This document shows, in pieces, positions 5,746 to 14,088 of a stretch of 35,926 bases of DNA; position 1 is the stretch's first letter, and each line of letters opens with the position of its first letter. A model generated the notes under the pieces. That model was not told where the DNA came from and did not search any database. It saw only the letters and a list, made by a program, of their open reading frames with translations. This DNA is from an uncultured Clostridia bacterium (lineage in GTDB: Bacteria > Bacillota > Clostridia > Christensenellales > UBA1242), in the NCBI GenBank assembly GCA_944384485.1, contig CALWTO010000032.1, forward strand, positions 1-35,926, written 5' to 3'. The position numbers were made by a program, and so were the translations under genes.

Positions 5746-6991
5746 CTTTTTTATCATCTATTTTTACTATTTCAGGATCGACATTTTCTTCCTGAATAAA
5801 TTTTTCTGTTATTATTACCTTTTTAACATCCTTAAAGCTTGGAACTTCAAACATTAATTTTGTCATTTTTGTTTTTTTTTTTGTTCTCAATCCCCTTGCT
5901 CCCGTTTTTAAATCCATTGCCTTTTTAGCAATAGCTTTAACAGCCTCCTGTGAAAATTCAATTTCAACTCCATCCATTTTAAACATAAGTTTGTATTGTT
6001 TTACAATTGAATTTTTTGGCTCCGTCAATATTTTTACTAATGCTTCTTGTGTTAAATCGTCAAGACCAACAACGACAGGCAATCTTCCAATAAATTCAGG
6101 AATAAGACCAAATTTTATTAAATCGTTTGGTTGAATATCTTTAACATAATTGACCTTTTCTTTTTTTTTATTTTTTTTAATTGAAGCGTTAAAACCAAGA
6201 GATGTATCATTTATTCTAGAATCAATAATTTTATCTATGCCAACAAATGCTCCACCACAAATAAATAAGATATTTGTTGTATCGATTTGAATCATTTCTT
6301 GATGAGGATGTTTTCTGCCACCTTGCGGAGGAACTGATGCTACAGTGCTTTCCATAATCTTTAAAAGGGCTTGTTGAACACCTTCTCCAGCGACATCTCG
6401 TGTAATTGAAACATTTTGCGTTTTCTTTGCAATTTTATCAATTTCATCAATGTAAATAATGCCTCTCTGTGCTTTTTCTATATCATAATCGGCATTTTGA
6501 ATTAGTTTTAATAAAATATTTTCTACATCATCTCCAACATAACCCGCTTCTGTCAAAGTTGTTGCATCAGCAGCTGCAAAAGGAACTTTTAAAATTTTTG
6601 CTAAAGTTTTCGCAAGAAGAGTTTTTCCAGATCCGGTTGGACCAACCATTAAAATGTTGCTTTTTTCAAGTTCAACATCATCTTTCTCCGTTGAAGTTTT
6701 AGCAAAATTATAATTTAATCTTTTATAGTGATTATAAACAGCAACTGCCAAAACTTTTTTTGCTTCATCTTGACCGATAACATAGTCATCAAGAGCCTTT
6801 TTGATCTCAATTGGTGTAGGCAATTCTATCTTTTCAAAAGAGGATTTTTTCCCTAGTTCAGCAATTATGTCTTTACATATAAGAACACATTCATCACAAA
6901 TGTAAGCATCTCCGTTTGGACTTGCAATCAATTTTTTGGCTTCTTTTTGATTTTTGCCACAAAAAGAACATTTATAATCATTTTGTTCCAT
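5735..6991 (-). CDS. clpX: ATP-dependent Clp protease ATP-binding subunit ClpX
   Basis: Hexameric AAA+ unfoldase that feeds substrates into ClpP. 418 residues, normal length. The N-terminal zinc-binding domain has C8, C11, C32 and C35. Walker A is GPTGSGKT (117-124), the pore loop GYVG (150-153), Walker B IIYIDEID (178-185), a second substrate loop RKH (226-228), the ClpP-docking loop LGF (265-267) in place of the commoner IGF, the arginine of EFIGR at 303 and sensor 2 GARGLR (364-369). Directly after sensor 2 the usual acidic or hydrophobic helix is replaced by TKKKTKMTK, encoded by a run of 11 A (plus strand 5872-5882), while the frame is intact on both sides. Nine bases separate it from clpP. 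Confidence 0.98.
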   Translation of the reverse strand: MEQNDYKCSFCGKNQKEAKKLIASPNGDAYICDECVLICKDIIAELGKKSSFEKIELPTPIEIKKALDDYVIGQDEAKKVLAVAVYNHYKRLNYNFAKTSTEKDDVELEKSNILMVGPTGSGKTLLAKTLAKILKVPFAAADATTLTEAGYVGDDVENILLKLIQNADYDIEKAQRGIIYIDEIDKIAKKTQNVSITRDVAGEGVQQALLKIMESTVASVPPQGGRKHPHQEMIQIDTTNILFICGGAFVGIDKIIDSRINDTSLGFNASIKKNKKKEKVNYVKDIQPNDLIKFGLIPEFIGRLPVVVGLDDLTQEALVKILTEPKNSIVKQYKLMFKMDGVEIEFSQEAVKAIAKKAMDLKTGARGLRTKKKTKMTKLMFEVPSFKDVKKVIITEKFIQEENVDPEIVKIDDKKEVG

Positions 6992-7000
6992 TATTGCTCC

Positions 7001-7591
7001 TTATTTTATTGTTTTTCTAGATAAGAAAATTTCATCAATTAATCCATATTCCTTTGCTTCTTGAGCAGTCATATAATTATCTCTATCAGTATCTTTTTCA
7101 ACTATTTCAAGAGGTTTTCCTGTGTTTTCACTAAGCATTTTATTCATTCTGTCTTTGATATATTGAATATGATTTGCTTGAATTTGAATATCGCTAACTT
7201 GTCCTTGAGCCCCACCTAAAGGCTGATGAATCATAATCTCGCTATTTGGAAGAGCAAATCTTTTACCTTTTGTTCCACCAGCAAGCAGAAATGCTCCCAT
7301 AGAAGCAGCTCTGCCGACACAAATTGTCGAAACATCACATTTAATATATTTCATAGTATCATAAATTGCAAGACCTGCCGAAACACTTCCCCCAGGACTA
7401 TTAATATATATGAAAATATCTTTGTTTGGGTTTTTTCCTTCAAGATAAATTAATTGCGCAACAACAATATTTGCAATATCATCGTTGATTTCGCCATTTA
7501 AAAATATTATGCGATCTTCAAGTAAACGTGAATAAATATCATACGATCTTTCAGAAGTTCCTGTTTGATCTATAACCATAGGTATCAACAT
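7001..7591 (-). CDS. clpP: ATP-dependent Clp protease proteolytic subunit ClpP
   Basis: Serine peptidase forming the double-heptamer chamber of ClpXP and other Clp proteases. 196 residues. The catalytic triad is visible: S97 in [10 protein letters not shown]122 in MIHQPLGG and D171 in DTDRDNYM. The N-terminal segment [22 protein letters not shown] is that of housekeeping ClpP, starting close to the processed form. It lies between tig and clpX on the same strand, the common bacterial order tig-clpP-clpX. A weak promoter cannot be excluded in the 62 bases after tig. Confidence 0.98.
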   Translation of the reverse strand: MLIPMVIDQTGTSERSYDIYSRLLEDRIIFLNGEINDDIANIVVAQLIYLEGKNPNKDIFIYINSPGGSVSAGLAIYDTMKYIKCDVSTICVGRAASMGAFLLAGGTKGKRFALPNSEIMIHQPLGGAQGQVSDIQIQANHIQYIKDRMNKMLSENTGKPLEIVEKDTDRDNYMTAQEAKEYGLIDEIFLSRKTIK

Positions 7592-7653
7592 AATTATCCT
7601 CCCCTAAAATTTTTAAATTTATACAAAAGTAAGATATTTAATTTATTGCCAAA

Positions 7654-8928
7654 TTATTTGTTTTTAGATTTAATAAAATCCAATAATTTTGTCATAACAA
7701 TGTTGTTTTCGAAATAAGCGTAATCATTTGGAGATAAATTCTTTTTTAATTCATCTAAATTCATACCATATTGACTTGCATATTCAGCAATTTTAGCATC
7801 TAGTTCTTCACTTGTTGCCACAATGTTATTTTTAGAAATAATTTTTTGAAGAACAAGTCTAGTTTTGATATTTTTAGAAGCATCATCTTCTCTTTCTTTC
7901 TTAAATTCTTCAAGAGATTTTCCGATGTAAGACAAATAATCTTCCATCTTCATGCCTTGATGAGAAAGTCTATGAGCAAAATCTTCTACCATATGACTTA
8001 CTTCATGTTCTACCATAGAATAAGGTATTTCTACATTACATCTATCAACAATTTCATCAATCAATGCCACTTCAAAATCTCTTTCAGCTTTTTCTTCTTC
8101 TTGCTTTAAAAGATTTTCTTTAATTGATTTTTTATATTCTTCTAAAGTTTCAATTTCAGTAGTATCAGCTACAAATTTTTCTTTTATTTCTGGCAAAACT
8201 TTCTTTTCTACTTTTTTAACAGTTACTTTAAAAACTGCAGGTTTTCCCTTAAGATTTTCAGCGCCATAATTTTCAGGGAAAACAACATTGATATCTTTTG
8301 TTTCACCTTTTTTCATACCAACAACTTGTTCTTCAAATCCTTCAATAAAAGTATGAGAACCAAGTTCCAATCTATAATCTTCAGCGGTTCCACCATCAAA
8401 TTTAACTCCATCTATAGAACCAGAAAAATCTATTGTTGCAAAATCACCATTTTGGCAAGCACTGTCTTCTTCAACAAATCTTGCATGTTTTTCTTGCTCT
8501 ATTTTAAGTTCTTGTTCAATTTGACTTTCTTCAACTTTAACTTCTTGTTTTTTAGATTTTAAATTACTTAAATCACCAATAACAATTTCTGGCATAAGGT
8601 CAAAAGTTAATGTTGCTTCTATTCCCGAATCAACTGTAAAAGAATCCATTTGAACTCTTGGATAAGACGCTGGAACAACTTCTTTATTTTCAGTCAAAAA
8701 CTTGTTATATTCTTGATTGATAACATTTTCAAATGCATCATCAAAAAATACAGTGTCACCATAAGTTTGTTCTATAACCTTTTTAGGTGCTTTACCTTTT
8801 CTAAAACCTTGAACAGTAAATTTGCTTTTTGTTTTTTCATAAACTTCGTTTACCGCTTTTTCCCAGTTTTCTTTTGAAATTCTAATTTTTAAAATTCCTT
8901 GTTTTTCTTTTTTTTCGTAAGTATACAT
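7654..8928 (-). CDS. tig: Trigger factor
   Basis: Ribosome-associated chaperone and peptidyl-prolyl isomerase that meets nascent chains at the exit tunnel. I place the start at the ATG at 8926-8928 (MYTYEKKEKQ), preceded by AAAAAGGAG; the frame stays open 12 codons further but that part overlaps the leader. The product is 424 residues. The N-terminal ribosome-binding domain contains the signature GFRKGKAPKKVIEQTYG, the middle FKBP-like domain spans about 150-235 (GDFATIDFSGSIDGVKFDGG ... ENYGAENLKGKPAVFKVTV), and the C-terminal helical arms follow. Promoter at 8955-8983. First gene of the tig-clpP-clpX cluster. Confidence 0.97.
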   Translation of the reverse strand: MYTYEKKEKQGILKIRISKENWEKAVNEVYEKTKSKFTVQGFRKGKAPKKVIEQTYGDTVFFDDAFENVINQEYNKFLTENKEVVPASYPRVQMDSFTVDSGIEATLTFDLMPEIVIGDLSNLKSKKQEVKVEESQIEQELKIEQEKHARFVEEDSACQNGDFATIDFSGSIDGVKFDGGTAEDYRLELGSHTFIEGFEEQVVGMKKGETKDINVVFPENYGAENLKGKPAVFKVTVKKVEKKVLPEIKEKFVADTTEIETLEEYKKSIKENLLKQEEEKAERDFEVALIDEIVDRCNVEIPYSMVEHEVSHMVEDFAHRLSHQGMKMEDYLSYIGKSLEEFKKEREDDASKNIKTRLVLQKIISKNNIVATSEELDAKIAEYASQYGMNLDELKKNLSPNDYAYFENNIVMTKLLDFIKSKNK

Positions 8929-8954
8929 ATTTTTCTCCTTTTTGTCTGCAAGAA

Positions 8955-8983
8955 AGTTTATCACAAAATGAAAATTTTATCAA
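8955..8983 (-). promoter_or_regulatory. Promoter of tig-clpP-clpX
   Basis: Minus strand TTGATA (8978-8983), 17 bases, TAAACT (8955-8960), followed by an AAAAAGGAG ribosome binding site before the ATG at 8928. No CtsR- or HrcA-type operator was seen. Confidence 0.7.
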
Positions 8984-8996
8984 CTAATTTGACAAT

Positions 8997-9022
8997 AAAA
9001 AAGAGAATTAGCCATTCCCTTT
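8997..9022 (-). terminator. Terminator of the ywlE-gapA operon
   Basis: Minus strand AAGGGAAT pairs with ATTCTCTT (one G-U) around GGCTA, followed by a T run. It lies about 50 bases after the last membrane-protein gene. Confidence 0.75.
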
Positions 9023-9069
9023 ATTGTCGAAACATGTTTAATAGAATTTTTTTTCAAAATTGCCATGTG

Positions 9070-9450
9070 TTAAAATAATTTACCAGTAAAGAAAAGGCTT
9101 ACGCAAGTAATTAACAATGTAGCAACTAAAATCATTTTTAAAATTTCAAAGATTTTCTCTTTTCTTAAAGTTTTTTTAAATTCAGCAAAATATTTGTCAT
9201 TATTATTCTCAATATCTTCTAAATTAATACTTGTGGAATTTACAATTTGAGCACAATAAATTTTATACTTTTCATTAATATCTTTATGAAAATCATAAAT
9301 ATATGTTTTAATTAAAACAAAAAGCCAATACAAACATATGGCAACAAGCGCAACTAATGAAAAATAAGCAAAACCAGTCCAAACAGTTCTTAACAATCCA
9401 AAGACTGCTACTAAAATTGCTAATACTGCGGTAACTATAAAATTAATCAT
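9070..9450 (-). CDS. Small membrane protein of unknown function
   Basis: 126 residues with two hydrophobic segments near the N-terminus (about 3-20 and 28-48), a charged stretch in between the second and third segments (about 52-100, rich in Lys, Glu and Asn) and a third membrane segment at about 103-122 (FEILKMILVATLLITCVSLFF). No catalytic motif or family is recognisable. It is the last gene of the operon containing gapA, nine bases after another small membrane protein, and has an AAGGA ribosome binding site. Pairing with the 101-residue protein suggests they may work together, but this is inferred from position only. Confidence 0.75.
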   Translation of the reverse strand: MINFIVTAVLAILVAVFGLLRTVWTGFAYFSLVALVAICLYWLFVLIKTYIYDFHKDINEKYKIYCAQIVNSTSINLEDIENNNDKYFAEFKKTLRKEKIFEILKMILVATLLITCVSLFFTGKLF

Positions 9451-9459
9451 ATGAAATCC

Positions 9460-9765
9460 TTAAAATACTCTTAAAATGTATAACACCACTATTGTAACAA
9501 CAAATATTACATAACAAACCAACCATGCTTTATTCGGGTGAGTTTTCACCCAAAAAAAAGCAAGAAAAATTGAAATTAAATATGCAATAACTTCCCCTAT
9601 TGTTCTAAAAACATTTGAAAGTGTTACATCGTTTTCAAAAACTAAAGTTAAAATTAAAGCAATTGCAATGCAGCCAATACCTATAAAAGCAATAAATGAC
9701 AAAACCGAATTAAAATTAATTTTTTTTGAATTTTTATTTTCTTGTAGATTATTATTTAGCATCAC
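9460..9765 (-). CDS. Small three-helix membrane protein of unknown function
   Basis: 101 residues: a polar N-terminus of about 20 residues (NNNLQENKNSKKINFN) and three strongly hydrophobic segments at about 20-43, 57-74 and 81-99. The loop between the second and third segments reads VKTHPNKAW. No signal-peptide cleavage site, catalytic motif or family is apparent to me. It follows gapA by six bases and precedes the 126-residue membrane protein by nine, so the three are almost certainly translated from one mRNA. A good GGAGAAGTG ribosome binding region precedes the ATG. Confidence 0.75.
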   Translation of the reverse strand: MMLNNNLQENKNSKKINFNSVLSFIAFIGIGCIAIALILTLVFENDVTLSNVFRTIGEVIAYLISIFLAFFWVKTHPNKAWLVCYVIFVVTIVVLYILRVF

Positions 9766-9771
9766 TTCTCC

Positions 9772-10785
<1,014 letters not shown>

Positions 10786-11565
10786 TTAATCCTTTTCAAT
10801 TATTTTTGCCTGTTCTACATTTTTTTTGCCAACTTTATTGTTAAATATCATCATCATTATCAAAAGAATTGAAGTAAATATGCACAATATATCGACACAC
10901 ACAATTAACAATCCAATTATAAAGTTTATATTAACAAAAATAGAAATTAAAGTTGTAAACAAAACTGCAAAAGCAATTAAAATGCCTACCATAACACTAT
11001 AAATCAAATTTTGTTTTTTATCTACAGGATAACCAACCTTATTTTTATCATCTAAATCAATGGTTTGCTCAGTAATTCCTCTCCATCTATTTACCCTAGA
11101 ATTGTAACTAATATTTCCTGTCTGTATTAATACATCTGCCAAATCTTCATTAAACATTATCACACTTGTATCACCTTCGTAAAAAGCAACACCAAAAAAC
11201 AATTTTACTACTGCATGCCAAATTTTTGTGAAGAAAGCCGCAAATCTATTTTTAGGTTGTATTTTTTGAACAACAATTTTTTCTTTTGTAAAAATAACTT
11301 TTTCAAAATCCTTTTTAGACAAAGGTTTTCTTAAAATTAAGATTTTACCCGCTAGAACAAATTTCCCGAGTGCATTTAAAATTTCTTCTTTATTTGCACC
11401 ATTTTCAAAAACAAAATAATTTACATTATCTTCCTTTACAACTTTTTCATTTAAACTCTCTGTTATTCCTACAATGATATTAACATCACTATACATAGAA
11501 ATTGATGTAATCATTTTTGAATAATCTTGTAAATTTTCAGTTATAGGAATCAAAACATTTATCAT
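10786..11565 (-). CDS. Degenerate GT2 (GtrB/DPM1-like) membrane protein
   Basis: 259 residues. The N-terminus MINVLIPITENLQDY resembles the start of family 2 glycosyltransferases. Residues 105-170 (KNRFAAFFTKIWHAVVKLFFGV ... DLADVL ... SRVNRWRGI) follow the pattern seen after the active site in polyprenol-phosphate glycosyltransferases such as GtrB. Two long hydrophobic segments at about 188-210 and 214-241 match their C-terminal membrane hairpin. The segment that should hold the Asp-x-Asp motif (AGKILILRKPLSKKDFEKV, 72-90) has Arg and Pro at those positions, and the sequence is unusually short, so catalysis is doubtful. It sits between rpiB and gapA with ten- and nine-base gaps. The fold assignment is by eye; the function is unknown. 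Confidence 0.65.
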   Translation of the reverse strand: MINVLIPITENLQDYSKMITSISMYSDVNIIVGITESLNEKVVKEDNVNYFVFENGANKEEILNALGKFVLAGKILILRKPLSKKDFEKVIFTKEKIVVQKIQPKNRFAAFFTKIWHAVVKLFFGVAFYEGDTSVIMFNEDLADVLIQTGNISYNSRVNRWRGITEQTIDLDDKNKVGYPVDKKQNLIYSVMVGILIAFAVLFTTLISIFVNINFIIGLLIVCVDILCIFTSILLIMMMIFNNKVGKKNVEQAKIIEKD

Positions 11566-11575
11566 AAAAACTCCT

Positions 11576-12001
11576 TTAACTCATCTTTTTTACTCGTCTT
11601 GCGTGTCTACCGCCTTCAAAATCTGTAGTCAAAAATATTTTAACTATTTTTATCGCTTTTTTAGGTTTTGTAAATCTTCCACCCAAACATAAAACATTTG
11701 CATCATTGTGCATACGCGCAAGAGAAGCATCCGTTTCGTTTCTACATAAAGCCGCTCTTATTTTAGGATTGCGATTAGCAGCCATACTCATACCAATTCC
11801 TGAACCACAAACATAAATACCAACATTTCTAGGATCTTCAAGAACTTTAATATTTCCTGCTTTGGCAAAATCAGGATAGTCATCAACCTGTTCTCTAGAA
11901 TAGCATCCAACATCAATAGCAATTATATTTTCTTTGTTAAAAAATTTTTTTATTTCTTCCTTTAAAAGATAACCTGCATGGTCACTTGCTAAAATAATCA
12001 T
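11576..12001 (-). CDS. rpiB: Ribose-5-phosphate isomerase B
   Basis: RpiB/LacA/LacB family sugar-phosphate isomerase, interconverting ribose 5-phosphate and ribulose 5-phosphate in the pentose phosphate pathway. 141 residues. The start ILASDHAGYLLKEEI carries D7-H8. C65 in CGSGIGMSMAANR is the likely catalytic base, and H98 in RMHNDANVL the ring-opening histidine. The C-terminus has GGRHARRVKK in place of the usual ERHxRR. Its ATG overlaps the stop of ywlE as ATGA (11998-12001), so translation is coupled. The ywlE-rpiB order is the same as in Bacillus subtilis (ywlE-ywlF). Confidence 0.95.
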   Translation of the reverse strand: MIILASDHAGYLLKEEIKKFFNKENIIAIDVGCYSREQVDDYPDFAKAGNIKVLEDPRNVGIYVCGSGIGMSMAANRNPKIRAALCRNETDASLARMHNDANVLCLGGRFTKPKKAIKIVKIFLTTDFEGGRHARRVKKMS

Positions 12002-12426
12002 AATTTTCTCCCCGCTTCAATTTTATTTAAAAGTATCTTAATGCCTTTATCAATCTCATTTAAAGTTTTTTCATAAACTTCTTCATCTTTTCCATAAGGA
12101 TCAATGATAGGCTCACCAATTAAATCTTCAAAACTTAAAACCTTGCTAGAATTAATAAATTTTTTCATATTGTTGTTCATAACAACATATAAAGTATTTT
12201 TATCAATTTTTCCAAGTTTTACACTTTTTCTATTAGAAGAAAGTGCTTGATGTTTTTTTAAAACTTTTTTTGCATTTTCTGCAATATTTTCGCCATTTGA
12301 TTGTAATCCTCGAGATAAAACTTTTAAATCATTTAATTGATTTTCTTTAATGTACTTTTTTGTCAATCTCTCAGCCATTATAGAACGACAAGTATTGCCA
12401 GAACATATAAAGCAAATTTTAATCAT
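11998..12426 (-). CDS. ywlE: Low-molecular-weight phosphatase, probable protein-arginine phosphatase
   Basis: Low-molecular-weight tyrosine-phosphatase fold, 142 residues. The P-loop C8-SGNTC-R14-S15 gives the catalytic Cys and Arg, and the general acid is D109 in IIDPYG. The residue after GN in the P-loop is Thr (GNTCRS), as in Bacillus YwlE, where that Thr favours phosphoarginine over phosphotyrosine; typical tyrosine phosphatases have Ile or Leu there. Together with the coupled rpiB this supports a YwlE-type protein-arginine phosphatase, which counteracts the McsB arginine kinase in Clp-dependent protein quality control. The mcsB and clpC genes are not in the window. First gene of the operon running to 9070. 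Confidence 0.85.
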   Translation of the reverse strand: MIKICFICSGNTCRSIMAERLTKKYIKENQLNDLKVLSRGLQSNGENIAENAKKVLKKHQALSSNRKSVKLGKIDKNTLYVVMNNNMKKFINSSKVLSFEDLIGEPIIDPYGKDEEVYEKTLNEIDKGIKILLNKIEAGRKL

Positions 12427-12447
12427 TGTTTTTTCTCACTTTGAAAT

Positions 12448-12475
12448 AGTTTAACATAAATAAAGAAAAAAACAA
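12448..12475 (-). promoter_or_regulatory. Probable promoter of the ywlE-rpiB-gapA operon
   Basis: Minus strand TTGTTT (12470-12475), 16 bases, TAAACT (12448-12453), about 22 bases before the ywlE ATG. Hexamers match the consensus only moderately. Confidence 0.55.
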
Positions 12476-12506
12476 AAGATTTTGACAAATTTACAAATAA
12501 TAAAAT

Positions 12507-12540
12507 AAAAAACTGCTTTGAATCGCAAAACAGTTTTATT
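12507..12540 (-). terminator. Terminator of rsfS
   Basis: AAAACTG...TTTG (12509-12520) pairs with CAAA...CAGTTTT (12525-12537) with one bulged or mismatched base inside, and T runs on both sides. The rsfS stop codon lies within it. Confidence 0.75.
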
Positions 12541-12907
12541 TTTTTTCTTTCTTTTTAGTATTAACTTTTTTCTTGCCTACTACTTCTTTAATTATTCCTT
12601 CCACTTTTTCTTTTTGCCAAAGTTTTTCAAGATTAAACTTTTCTCGTACGTTAGGAATAAAACAATTTAAAATGATATCATTAAAGTCAAATACTATCCA
12701 TTCTCCTTTGCTGTATCCTTCAGGAAAACCTTCAAGTTTAAAATCATTTATAATTTTATCTGCAAGTTTTTTATTTTCAATAACGTTTGGTAATGAAGCA
12801 ACAATTATGTTGCAATCTTGCCCATCAATTGTTGTTTTAAAAATCGCTATATCTTTACATTTTTGTTCTATAAGGTATTGATGAAAATTTTGAATTATAG
12901 TTTCCAC
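12536..12907 (-). CDS. rsfS: Ribosomal silencing factor RsfS
   Basis: Member of the Iojap/DUF143 family, which binds ribosomal protein L14 and blocks subunit joining when nutrients are low. 123 residues. The diagnostic segment is GEWIVFDFNDIILNCFIPNVREKFNLEKLW (about 68-97), matching the conserved W-x-x-x-D-x-x-D...R-x-x-x-x-L-E-x-LW pattern. The C-terminus is a lysine-rich tail (KKKVNTKKKEKK). The start is GTG (12905-12907) preceded by AAAGGGGGC. In many Bacillota rsfS follows nadD and yqeK; here it stands alone with its own promoter and terminator. Confidence 0.93.
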   Translation of the reverse strand: METIIQNFHQYLIEQKCKDIAIFKTTIDGQDCNIIVASLPNVIENKKLADKIINDFKLEGFPEGYSKGEWIVFDFNDIILNCFIPNVREKFNLEKLWQKEKVEGIIKEVVGKKKVNTKKKEKK

Positions 12908-12938
12908 AAAGCCCCCTTTGTAAATTTAATCTTTAACT

Positions 12939-12967
12939 AATATAGTACACAAAAAAAAATTTGTCAA
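12939..12967 (-). promoter_or_regulatory. Promoter of rsfS
   Basis: Minus strand TTGACA (12962-12967), 17 bases, TATATT (12939-12944). Its -35 box overlaps that of the divergent promoter on the plus strand. Confidence 0.85.
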
Positions 12968-12989
12968 ATTTTTTGTCTAATTTTAAAAT
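12961..12989 (+). promoter_or_regulatory. Divergent promoter of the four-helix membrane protein
   Basis: Plus strand TTGTCA (12961-12966), 17 bases, TAAAAT (12984-12989). The -35 box is the same DNA as the rsfS -35 read on the other strand, so the two promoters probably compete. Confidence 0.6.
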
Positions 12990-13008
12990 TTCTGTCAATA
13001 AAAAATAT

Positions 13009-13815
13009 ATGAAAGTTATGTTAAAGGTATTACAATTGTTAATTAAAGCAAGCATAATATTTAGTTTATTTTTTATTTGGTTAAGATTTTATATAACTCC
13101 TGCGTGGAAAACAATAAGTTTAGCAATATTTTTCACCATAGTATTAATGCTTATTCTTTCAAATTTTGAAAAAAACAAAAAGACAAAAATTTTCTTAAAA
13201 ACAAAAGAGCAACAAGAGGCAGAACAAATGTTTGAATTTCTTATAAAAAACCAAGATTTTAATTTTTTTTATAACCTTGCTAAACAAAGAAACTCAAATA
13301 TTGAAAGCCACAAAAGTTTTCAAACAATAATTACACAAGAAAATAATAAAATAATTTTATATCCGCATCTTAAAATACAATCATTGAACAAAGATGAAGT
13401 TATAAAAATTGTTACAAAATTAAAAAAATATTCAAAAGATAAATTGGTGATTTGTTGCAACTCGTATGAAAAAGATATAGAAAATTTTACAAAACAATTT
13501 GATTTTGAGATATTAGTTCTTGACAAATATTCAACTTATCAATATCTATTTAAAGAATATGATTTTTACCCAAACATACCAACAAAAATTGAAAAATCTA
13601 CCAAAACAAAATTAAAAGAAATAATAGATTATTCCTTTAGCAAAAGCAAAGCAAAATCTTACTTTTTTTCAGCAATCTTTTTACTTGCCATAAGTTTCAC
13701 AATAAACACAAATTTATACTATTGTATAATTGCATCAATTTTAACAATGTTTTCTCTTATATGTCTTTTAAAACCAACAAAAAAACAACAAAAAATTTCA
13801 AATATCTTTTTATAA
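13009..13815 (+). CDS. Four-helix membrane protein with cytosolic middle domain, unknown
   Basis: 268 residues from the ATG at 13009. The frame is open up to TTG at 12961, but that start falls inside the promoter; ATG 13018 or TTG 13036 (with AAAGGT upstream) are alternatives. Two membrane segments lie near the N-terminus (roughly SIIFSLFFIWLRFYI and TISLAIFFTIVLMLIL) and two near the C-terminus, leaving a middle domain of about 160 residues. That domain ends in a pattern (DKLVICCNSYEKDIENFTKQ then EILVLDKYSTYQYLF) reminiscent of Mrr-like restriction-endonuclease folds, but I see no catalytic D...E-x-K, so any such relationship would be to a degenerate member. Codon use is very AT-rich. I do not recognise the family. 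Confidence 0.7.
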   Translation: MKVMLKVLQLLIKASIIFSLFFIWLRFYITPAWKTISLAIFFTIVLMLILSNFEKNKKTKIFLKTKEQQEAEQMFEFLIKNQDFNFFYNLAKQRNSNIESHKSFQTIITQENNKIILYPHLKIQSLNKDEVIKIVTKLKKYSKDKLVICCNSYEKDIENFTKQFDFEILVLDKYSTYQYLFKEYDFYPNIPTKIEKSTKTKLKEIIDYSFSKSKAKSYFFSAIFLLAISFTINTNLYYCIIASILTMFSLICLLKPTKKQQKISNIFL

Positions 13816-13952
13816 AAATTAAAAAATCACTTTTTTATCTTTACTTAAATATTTATTTTTAGTTTGTAAATTTTCTTATACTTATTTTTTTAATAGCGTT
13901 ATTCATTTATAAACAATTATAATTAAATTAATCATTTTTTTTAACTAAATTA

Positions 13953-13977
13953 TAAAAACTGCACAACGTGCAGTCTT
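13953..13977 (-). terminator. Terminator of the WG-repeat unit
   Basis: Minus strand ACTGCAC (13968-13974) and GTGCAGT (13958-13964) pair around a three-base loop, followed by TTTTT. It lies directly after the 33-residue ORF, supporting that ORF as the end of the unit. The remaining 140 bases back to the membrane-protein gene are AT-rich and show nothing else I can name. Confidence 0.85.
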
Positions 13978-14079
13978 TTATTTTTCGTTTAAATGTTTTT
14001 TTATAAAATTATTATCAAAAAAATCTTCTATTAAATTAATTAATTGTTTTTTATTTTTTTCAAGTTCTTCTTTTTCCAT
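13978..14079 (-). CDS. 33-residue protein coupled to the WG-repeat gene
   Basis: ATG at 14077-14079 with an AAGGAG ribosome binding site that overlaps the stop codon of the WG-repeat gene (TAAGGAG), nine bases downstream of that stop, so translation is probably coupled. The 33-residue product starts MEKEELEKNKKQL and ends KKHLNEK: one charged, amphipathic helix. It resembles the C-terminal end of the WG-repeat protein (EEREEDLKKIKNNFSNEIDNFF against EKEELEKNKKQLINLIEDFF), sharing the pattern of acidic-basic heptads and an I-x-x-FF ending. A terminator follows at once. Coding is supported by the ribosome binding site, position and terminator; the function is unknown. Confidence 0.65.
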   Translation of the reverse strand: MEKEELEKNKKQLINLIEDFFDNNFIKKHLNEK

Positions 14080-14088
14080 AAAATCTCC

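Noticed and set aside
13828-13846. Terminator after the four-helix membrane protein
   Set aside because: TAAAAAA-TCAC-TTTTTTA pairs, but the stem is A-T only and weak, so I did not list it.
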